DNA from: Ga0074130 sp035565355
GTDB taxonomy: Bacteria > Pseudomonadota > Gammaproteobacteria > Burkholderiales > Rhodocyclaceae
Assembly: GCA_035565355.1 (NCBI GenBank)
Contig: DATMSM010000109.1
Span: forward strand, 1 to 12,217
DNA: 12,217 nt
Direction: 5' to 3'
This document shows positions 7,204 to 12,217 of the stretch, in pieces. The notes below the pieces were generated by a model. The model saw only the letters and a program-made list of their open reading frames with translations. It did not search any database and had not been told where the DNA came from. The first letter of the stretch is position 1; every line of letters starts with the position of its first letter. A program made the position numbers and the translations under genes.

Positions 7204-8768
7204 CCCGGGCCGCTGACCACCACGCGATTGCGGCCGCTGCCCTTGGCCGCATACAGGGCCTCGTCGGCGGCATTGAGCAAGGTACGGTCGCTCACCCCGG
7301 GGGCCCAGCCTGCGATGCCGGCACTGAAAGTGAAGCGAAGCTCCGGCACTTGCCCCGGCACGGGCGTGTTCGAGATGGTCTCGCGCATGCGATCGATCAC
7401 GCGCGCAGCCTCGGCCGTCGCCGTATTCGGCATAAGCAGCCCGAACTCCTCGCCGCCCAGGCGCGCCAGCACGTCGGAGCGGCGCATGGTGCGATTAAGG
7501 AAATCGACCAGGAACTGCAGGGCGATATCACCCACTTCGTGGCCACGCTCGTCGTTGACGCGCTTGAAGTGGTCGATGTCGATGATGCCCAGGCTCAGCT
7601 CGCCGCCATAACGCTTGACCCGCTCCAGCTCGTTGATCAGCAGAGCATTGAAGGCGCGCCGATTGAGGGCGCCGGTGAGGAAATCGTGCGTGGCCTGCTC
7701 GTGTAACTCGCTATTGAGGCTGGAGAGCTGGCGGTTGGCGGTTTCCAGGCGGCGCCGGTAGTCGCGGGCGCGCAGGAAGTAGAGCGCCGCCAGCCACAAG
7801 CCCCAGATCAGCAGCGTGGCAGCGGTGGCGCCAGCGGAGAAAAGCAATTTTCGCTGCGCCCGTACATCATGCAAGGCCTCCAGATTGGCCGCCACATAGA
7901 TCTGCAAGCCGGCATCGATCATGGTGCGGCTGCCGACCAGCACGGGATGACCGTCCAGGAGAAGCACATCCGGAAACTGGCTCAAGCCGGCCGACTGCGT
8001 GGGCAGTGGCTCGAAATCGGTGCGCGCATAACGCACCATGCGCTGGGCTTCGTTGAGCTTGTCCACGCTGGCCCCCGGCAGCACGGTAAACAGGTACTTG
8101 GGGTTTTCCGCCAGCACCACCACGCCATATTCATCGCTGATCAAGCTGCCCGCGATGCGCAGGAGATGCTGCAGTCGCGGCTGGTTGATCTTCACGCCGA
8201 CCGTGCCGATCACTTCGCTATCCTTGCGTATGGGCATGGAAAAGAAGAAGCCGGGCACCCGCGTCGTCTTGCCGACAGCGAACTGCTGTCCGGGAATACC
8301 GGTGATCGACATGCGAAAGTGCTCGCGGTCGCTGTAGTCCAGCCCCACGGTACTCGCCGGCGTATCCCAGTTGCTGGCAGCCACCGAGACGCCCTGGGCA
8401 TTCATGATGTAGATCAGGTCCAGGCCAAAGCTCGAGGCCACCCCTTGCAGAAAGACATTCACGCCCTCCGCCGCATCGGGATTGAGGATGGCCGAACGGG
8501 CATGTCCCTCCTCGGAAATCCAGGTGGTGATGCTGCGGGCCTGGCTGAAAAGCACCTCCAGATCGGACTCGCTATCGGTGAGCTGGCGCGCAATCTGCAG
8601 GGTCTGACGATGAATGGCCGCCTCAATGCGGCTGACCGCGATGCGCTCCGTCGCTATCCACGCAATCGCCACCACGGCCGGCACGCATAGCAGCGTCAGC
8701 CCACTGGCCAATACCAGCGGAGAAGCTTCCTTGAAGCGACCGAGATGACGATGCAGCCAAGCGCGCAT
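7200..8768 (-). CDS. membrane-bound dCACHE-GGDEF diguanylate cyclase
   Basis: A 522-aa inner-membrane sensor predicted to make c-di-GMP from two GTP. Order: membrane segment (about 15-40); periplasmic dCACHE-like sensor (about 45-300, with 'DYSDREHFRMS', 'VGKTTRVPGF' and 'VIGTVGVKIN'); second membrane segment (about 308-333); a short coiled linker; and the GGDEF domain (about 355-520). The active site reads GGEEF (438-442), a functional variant. Metal-binding 'DIDHFKRVND' is intact. An RxxD I-site (RRSD, 429-432) lies five residues before GGEEF, implying product inhibition. ATG at 8768 is preferred over an in-frame TTG at 8786, because GGAG/AAGG lies just upstream of the ATG. It starts 41 bp after the relA stop and is probably co-transcribed. 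The ligand cannot be read; such sensors often bind small organic molecules. Confidence 0.93.
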   Translation of the reverse strand: MRAWLHRHLGRFKEASPLVLASGLTLLCVPAVVAIAWIATERIAVSRIEAAIHRQTLQIARQLTDSESDLEVLFSQARSITTWISEEGHARSAILNPDAAEGVNVFLQGVASSFGLDLIYIMNAQGVSVAASNWDTPASTVGLDYSDREHFRMSITGIPGQQFAVGKTTRVPGFFFSMPIRKDSEVIGTVGVKINQPRLQHLLRIAGSLISDEYGVVVLAENPKYLFTVLPGASVDKLNEAQRMVRYARTDFEPLPTQSAGLSQFPDVLLLDGHPVLVGSRTMIDAGLQIYVAANLEALHDVRAQRKLLFSAGATAATLLIWGLWLAALYFLRARDYRRRLETANRQLSSLNSELHEQATHDFLTGALNRRAFNALLINELERVKRYGGELSLGIIDIDHFKRVNDERGHEVGDIALQFLVDFLNRTMRRSDVLARLGGEEFGLLMPNTATAEAARVIDRMRETISNTPVPGQVPELRFTFSAGIAGWAPGVSDRTLLNAADEALYAAKGSGRNRVVVSGPG

Positions 8769-8791
8769 GTCCGCCTTCTCCCGCAAGCGGG
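8769..8791 (-). promoter_or_regulatory. ribosome site of the diguanylate cyclase gene, with small hairpin
   Basis: Minus-strand GGGAGAAGG lies about 5-13 nt before the ATG at 8768 and decides this start. A short dyad, CCCG-CTTG-CGGG (8780-8791), overlaps the first G residues of the ribosome site. It has no T run, so it is not a terminator. It could modestly occlude translation initiation, but it is only 4-5 bp and may be chance in GC-rich DNA. Confidence 0.45.
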
Positions 8792-8809
8792 GTATGGGAA
8801 TGCCACATC

Positions 8810-11062
8810 TTAACCGCGCCTGACGGAAATAACCCCCGAAACCTCCTGCAAAAGCGTCAAGATGCGCTTCAGTTTGTCGAGTCCGGGCAACTCAACGGTA
8901 AAGGACATGCTGGCGCCCCCCTGTTTCGAGAGGGTTTTCACCGCCGTGACATTGACCTTTTCGCGCGACAGCACTTCGGAGATGTCGCGCAGCAGGCCCT
9001 GACGATCGCTCGCCTCGACCCGCAGATCAACGGCATACATGCCGTCGGCGCGGCCCTCGGCATAACCAGGGCCCCAGCCGGCATCGATGCGCCGTTCCGG
9101 ATTGCGCGTCACCATATTGCGGAAGTTCGGGCATTCGGCGCGATGGATGGAAACGCCGCGCCCACGCGTGACGAAACCGGCAATAGGATCCGGCGGCACC
9201 GGCTTGCAGCAGCGGCCCAATTGGGTCAGCAACTTGTCCACGCCGACGATAAGCACATCGCCACCGCCCGCCTTGCTGCGCTTGGTCTGTATCTCCGGCG
9301 CCAACTCCGGCTCGGGCTGCGTGCCGTGCAAGGCCTGGCGCAATGCATTCGGCCCGATCTCGCTGCGTGCGGCAGCCAGATACAGCTCGTTGCTGCTCTT
9401 CAGCCCCAGCTTCTGCGCCAGCTCTTCGAGATTGGTCTGGGTCTGGCCCTCGCGCTGCAGTTCGCGCGCGACGATGGCCCGTCCCTGCGTAAGCAGTTCC
9501 TCCTCTTCAAGGGCAGCAAACCATTGCCGCGCCTTCTGCTTGGCGCGGGAGGTCGCCAGATAACCTTGCGCCGGCACCAGCCAGTCGCGCGAGGGGCCGC
9601 CGCTCTTGGCGGAGATGATCTCCACGCTCTGGCCGTTCTTGAGCGGCGTGTTGAGCGGCACCAGTTGCCCGTCCACGCGCGCGCCGCGGCAGCGATGACC
9701 GAGGTCGGTGTGCAGGCGGTAGGCAAAGTCCACCGGCGTGGCGCCGCGCGCCAGATCGATGACCTTGCCCTGCGGCGTCATCACATAGATGGTGTCGTCG
9801 AGCGAAGCGCGCTTGAATTGCGTCACCCACTCGGCGCTGTCGGTGATTTCGTCGCGCCACGACAGCAGCTGGCGCAGCCAGGCGATCTTGTCCTCGTATT
9901 CCCCCTCGGCCTTGGACGAGGAGCCGGACTCCTTGTAGCGCCAGTGTGCCGCCACCCCCAGCTCGGCGTGCTCGTGCATCTCGTGGGTGCGGATCTGCAC
10001 CTCCAACGCGCGGCCGTCCTCGGCCATCACCGCCGTGTGCAGCGAGCGATAGAAATTACCCTTGGGGTGCGAGATATAGTCGTCGAACTCCTTGGGGATT
10101 GGCTGCCACAACTGGTGCACCAAGCCCAGCGCCGAATAGCAGTCCTTGATCTCGTCTACGATGATGCGTACGGCGCGCACATCATAGACTTCGGAGAAGG
10201 CCAGCCCCTTGCCGCGCATCTTGTTCCAGATGCTGTAAATATGCTTGGGCCGGCCATAGACCTCGGCCTTGACACCCTGCTCGGCCAGACGGCGCTTCAG
10301 CAGGGCGACCACATGCTCGATGAAGTTGGCGCGCTCCAGGCGGCGCTCATCCAGCATCTTGGCAATGCGCTTGTAGGTTGCCGGTTCCAGGAAGCGGAAG
10401 GACAGATCCTCCAGTTCCCACTTGAGCTGCCACACGCCAAGGCGATTGGCCAACGGCGCATACAGCTCCAGCGCCTCGCGCGCCATAGCCTCGCGCTCGG
10501 GCTGTTCAACGCCCTTGATTTCGGTCAGGTAGCGCAACGACTGGGTACGGCTGGCCAGGCGCAACAGCACCACGCGCACGTCGTCGGCCATGGCCAGCAG
10601 CATCTTGCGCAACACCTCGGTCTGTTCGCGGATCTCGGCCGGCGAAGTGTGGCCGTGATGTGTCGCCAGCTTGAGCCCCTTGAGGCGCTGCAGGCCGAGG
10701 ACCAGATCGGCCACCGCCGTGCCAAAGCGCTCACTGAGCACCTCGTGCGCATGCTGGCTTCCGGCTGCCGACATGGGGCGGGCGTCGCCCGCCGGCCCAT
10801 GCGCAGGCGTCTGCAGTATGTCGCCGCTGGCGAACAGCAGCGCGGCAATGCGCGCGTCCACATCGACATCCAGGTCGGCCACAATCGCCGCCATGCCGAT
10901 GGCATGGGATAGCATGTCCTCGCCGGTCGGCAAGGTGCGCCCCGCATACAGCTCGCGCGCCAGCGCCAACGCGCCCATCACCGCCGACGAGGCGGATTGA
11001 TCCAGCCCCATCGTCAACGTGACGAGGGTGTCTTCGGAAGTATCTTGAGTCACTGCAACCAT
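8810..11062 (-). CDS. relA: (p)ppGpp synthetase RelA (hydrolase-inactive)
   Basis: A 750-aa long RSH protein. Order: degenerate HD domain (about 40-150); synthetase domain (about 205-380); TGS ('DTIYVMTPQGKVIDLARG', 423-440); helical region; zinc-finger/CC domain with Cys618, Cys619, His640 and Cys644; C-terminal ACT/RRM domain (about 676-750). Where hydrolases have the HDxxED motif, this protein reads 'LLFASGDILQ', so hydrolysis is lost. The synthetase signature is EFDD (325-328), the ExDD form of monofunctional RelA, not the RxKD form of SpoT/Rel. It makes (p)ppGpp on ribosomes stalled by uncharged tRNA, so a separate SpoT should exist elsewhere. ATG at 11062 is preferred to an in-frame TTG at 11092, which has no ribosome site. 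The cyclase gene follows after 41 bp. Confidence 0.95.
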   Translation of the reverse strand: MVAVTQDTSEDTLVTLTMGLDQSASSAVMGALALARELYAGRTLPTGEDMLSHAIGMAAIVADLDVDVDARIAALLFASGDILQTPAHGPAGDARPMSAAGSQHAHEVLSERFGTAVADLVLGLQRLKGLKLATHHGHTSPAEIREQTEVLRKMLLAMADDVRVVLLRLASRTQSLRYLTEIKGVEQPEREAMAREALELYAPLANRLGVWQLKWELEDLSFRFLEPATYKRIAKMLDERRLERANFIEHVVALLKRRLAEQGVKAEVYGRPKHIYSIWNKMRGKGLAFSEVYDVRAVRIIVDEIKDCYSALGLVHQLWQPIPKEFDDYISHPKGNFYRSLHTAVMAEDGRALEVQIRTHEMHEHAELGVAAHWRYKESGSSSKAEGEYEDKIAWLRQLLSWRDEITDSAEWVTQFKRASLDDTIYVMTPQGKVIDLARGATPVDFAYRLHTDLGHRCRGARVDGQLVPLNTPLKNGQSVEIISAKSGGPSRDWLVPAQGYLATSRAKQKARQWFAALEEEELLTQGRAIVARELQREGQTQTNLEELAQKLGLKSSNELYLAAARSEIGPNALRQALHGTQPEPELAPEIQTKRSKAGGGDVLIVGVDKLLTQLGRCCKPVPPDPIAGFVTRGRGVSIHRAECPNFRNMVTRNPERRIDAGWGPGYAEGRADGMYAVDLRVEASDRQGLLRDISEVLSREKVNVTAVKTLSKQGGASMSFTVELPGLDKLKRILTLLQEVSGVISVRRG

Positions 11063-11069
11063 GGTCGCA

Positions 11070-11078
11070 ATTATCTCA
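11070..11078 (-). promoter_or_regulatory. putative extended -10 of the relA promoter
   Basis: Minus-strand TGAGATAAT combines the TGn extension with GATAAT, 5 of 6 matches to the -10 consensus. It lies only 7 nt before the ATG at 11062, so transcription would start at or within a nucleotide or two of the start codon. No good -35 is seen at 17 bp, which extended -10 promoters can tolerate. Confidence 0.4.
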
Positions 11079-11130
11079 TTCCACCGCGCCAACGGTACGC
11101 AGCAGCATGTTTGTACAGCTTCGCCCCCCA

Positions 11131-11145
11131 GGGACTTCCTGTCCC
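11131..11145. repeat. short perfect dyad in the relA/mtfA intergenic region
   Basis: GGGAC-TTCCT-GTCCC is a 5-bp perfect inverted repeat around a 5-nt centre. A related sequence in inverse orientation, GGAAGTTCCC (minus-strand read GGGAACTTCC), occurs at 11229-11238. It may be an operator or chance. The remainder of the 248-bp divergent region (11063-11310) shows no RNA gene or convincing small ORF. Confidence 0.2.
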
Positions 11146-11298
11146 ACCGCCCGGCCTGAACCGCAGCTACAGACAGCCGCCCCCGTCAGCGAGTGCCGCC
11201 GGCCGTTCGGGCTGCGCTGTGGTCAAAGGAAGTTCCCTTGCAGGATCGAAGCCGCTGCACCGGCCCATCCCGCAGTTCTCCGCGTCGGGGAAATGGGG

Positions 11299-11304
11299 TT
11301 TAAT
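11299..11304 (+). promoter_or_regulatory. putative -10 of the mtfA promoter
   Basis: TTTAAT matches TATAAT at 5 of 6 positions and ends 6 nt before the ATG at 11311, placing the likely transcription start on or beside the start codon. The hexamer 17 bp upstream (TTCTCC) is a poor -35. A leaderless or near-leaderless mtfA message is implied if this promoter is used. Confidence 0.35.
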
Positions 11305-11310
11305 CCGCAC

Positions 11311-12078
11311 ATGCTCAACGTCTTCAAACGCCTGTTCTCCCGCCCCGAAAACCCCGTCAGTGCCGCCCACTGGCAGGCTGCCGAAAACCGGCTGCCCTTC
11401 CTCGCCCACCTCTCCGCCGCCGACCGGAAACGCCTGCGCGAGCTGGCGCTGGCCTTTATCCGCAGCAAATCCTGGCAGGGCGCCCAAGGCTTCGTCGTCA
11501 CGCTCGAAATGCAACTCGAGATCGCCCTGCAGGCCTGCCTGCTGACCCTCAACCGTCCCTACGGCGAATATGACGGCTGGGTGGAGATCATCCTCTACCC
11601 CGGCGACTTCCTCATCCCGCGCCAGGAGATGGACGAGCACGGCGTGGTCCACGAATACGACGACAGCGTGCTGGGCGAAGCCTGGGACGGCGGCCCCCTG
11701 GTTCTCTCATGGCAACAGGTCGAGCGCGGCGACGCCATCGCCGACGATGGCATCAATGTCGTCATCCACGAGTTCGCTCACAAGCTCGACATGGCCACCG
11801 GCACCGCCGACGGCGTCCCCGCCCTGCCCGATGCTGCCGCACGGCAGCGCTGGAGGGCCGCCTTCGAGCCCGCCTATCTCGACTTCTGCGCCCGTGTCGA
11901 CCACGACGAGGCACACGGCATCAGCACCAGCCCCATCGACCCCTACGCCGCCACCGCCCCGGGCGAATTCTTCGCTGTCCTCAGCGAAGTCTTCTTCGAG
12001 CAGCCCGCCCTGCTCCAGCGCGAATACCCCGCCGTTTACAGCGAACTCGTCAGCTTTTACGGCCAGACACCCCGCTGA
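11311..12078 (+). CDS. mtfA: MtfA-type zinc metallopeptidase (M90 family)
   Basis: A 255-aa soluble cytoplasmic protein, close to E. coli MtfA (265 aa). The zinc/catalytic motif is HEFAHKLD (153-160; zinc ligands His153 and His157, catalytic Glu154). 'IDPYAATAPGEFFAVLSEVFF' is spread over 209-229, with Glu219 the probable third ligand, as in 'PAECFAVLSE' of E. coli MtfA. Other family landmarks are 'LPFLAHLSAADRKRL', 'EIILYPGDF' and 'GPLVLSW'. In E. coli MtfA binds and inactivates the repressor Mlc, affecting glucose PTS control, and has aminopeptidase activity; whether Mlc exists here is unknown. ATG at 11311 is chosen because it matches the family N-terminus. ATG at 11293 adds six residues, and the open frame back to 11107 adds 68 unlike any MtfA. 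It is divergent from relA. Confidence 0.92.
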   Translation: MLNVFKRLFSRPENPVSAAHWQAAENRLPFLAHLSAADRKRLRELALAFIRSKSWQGAQGFVVTLEMQLEIALQACLLTLNRPYGEYDGWVEIILYPGDFLIPRQEMDEHGVVHEYDDSVLGEAWDGGPLVLSWQQVERGDAIADDGINVVIHEFAHKLDMATGTADGVPALPDAAARQRWRAAFEPAYLDFCARVDHDEAHGISTSPIDPYAATAPGEFFAVLSEVFFEQPALLQREYPAVYSELVSFYGQTPR

Positions 12079-12111
12079 ACCACACTGCGCTCCCCGAAAA
12101 ACGGAAAATAC

Positions 12112-12128
12112 AGACAGCAATGTTGTCT
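12112..12128 (+). terminator. weak hairpin downstream of mtfA
   Basis: AGACAGC-AAT-GTTGTCT can form a 7-bp stem with one G-U pair and a 3-nt loop, 34 bp after the mtfA stop. It is followed by an AT-rich stretch with broken T runs (TTT, then ATTTATTATT), so it is a marginal terminator candidate. Confidence 0.3.
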
Positions 12129-12151
12129 CGGTTTCATTTATTATTAACGTG

Positions 12152-12175
12152 AGCAGCCACCGTGCGCTGCTTTTT
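12152..12175 (+). terminator. probable intrinsic terminator after mtfA
   Basis: A perfect 6-bp inverted repeat, AGCAGC (12152-12157) and GCTGCT (12166-12171), encloses an 8-nt loop. It runs directly into five T residues (12171-12175), 74 bp downstream of mtfA and in its direction. The stem is short but the shape is right. The remaining bases to the window end (12176-12217) hold no gene and may belong to the next unit's upstream region. Confidence 0.55.
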
Positions 12176-12217
12176 GCAGACGTTTTAGGCGTCACCTCTC
12201 TTACAAAATGCGAATAC

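Noticed and set aside
8769..8786. TTG start for the diguanylate cyclase at 8786
   Set aside because: It has no ribosome site upstream. The ATG at 8768 has GGAG/AAGG at suitable spacing.
9143..10912. A 589-codon open frame on the plus strand
   Set aside because: It is wholly antisense to relA, rich in Gln/His/Arg/Ala as expected of shadow frames in GC-rich DNA, and shows no domain. The minus-strand RelA explains the region fully.
11063..11092. TTG start for relA at 11092
   Set aside because: It has no ribosome site, the encoded ten residues are not family-like, and the stretch overlaps the probable extended -10 element.
11107..11310. Upstream in-frame extension of mtfA (68 extra residues)
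   Set aside because: The added peptide is Pro/Cys/Arg-rich, unlike any MtfA N-terminus, and spans the probable promoter. The family start matches ATG 11311.
12120..12152. Ten-residue open frame with an ATG after mtfA
   Set aside because: It is too short, has no ribosome site, and overlaps both hairpins. Most likely it is non-coding.

Overview
The window is about 12.2 kb of GC-rich, densely packed bacterial chromosome. The gene set and protein features point to a betaproteobacterium, perhaps of the Rhodocyclales/Nitrosomonadales type: ppx and ppk divergent from each other, a monofunctional RelA, an MtfA-type peptidase, and an MlaE/MlaF/MCE/lipoprotein transporter. That placement is inference from gene content, because no rRNA or other taxonomic marker is present. 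I see no insertion sequence, phage gene, CRISPR array, tRNA or rRNA.

Positions 1-4893, minus strand: one tightly packed unit. It runs ppx (exopolyphosphatase, TTG start), a STAS-MlaE permease, an MlaF-type ATPase, an MCE/MlaD-type protein and a PqiC-like lipoprotein cut by the window edge. ppx/permease and permease/ATPase each overlap by 4 bp (ATGA), and the other gaps are 15 and 27 bp. The four distal genes have the parts of an MCE phospholipid/hydrophobe transporter linking inner and outer membranes.

Positions 4894-5082: a 189-bp divergent control region. Next to ppk it holds three direct 7-bp units at 11-bp pitch that look like PhoB half-sites. The first two lie exactly 10 bp upstream of a -10-like hexamer, the geometry of a PhoB-activated promoter.

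Positions 5083-7203, plus strand: ppk1, polyphosphate kinase. It converges on the next gene, and the two stop codons share the palindrome CTAG at 7200-7203.

Positions 7200-11062, minus strand: relA (ppGpp synthetase with a degenerate HD domain), then 41 bp downstream a membrane-bound dCACHE-GGDEF diguanylate cyclase, probably co-transcribed.

Positions 11063-11310: a divergent control region between relA and mtfA. Each gene has a -10-like element only 6-8 nt from its best ATG and a poor Shine-Dalgarno, so both may be leaderless or nearly so. Positions 11311-12078, plus strand, hold mtfA (M90 zinc peptidase). The last 139 bp are AT-richer and non-coding, with two hairpins, one a plausible intrinsic terminator.

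The neighbourhood groups enzymes for three stress-linked phosphate signals: polyphosphate (ppk1, ppx), (p)ppGpp (relA) and c-di-GMP (the GGDEF protein). It also joins envelope lipid transport to the ppx transcript. Each family is known. The points worth checking are the linkages and control sites, not a new enzyme system.
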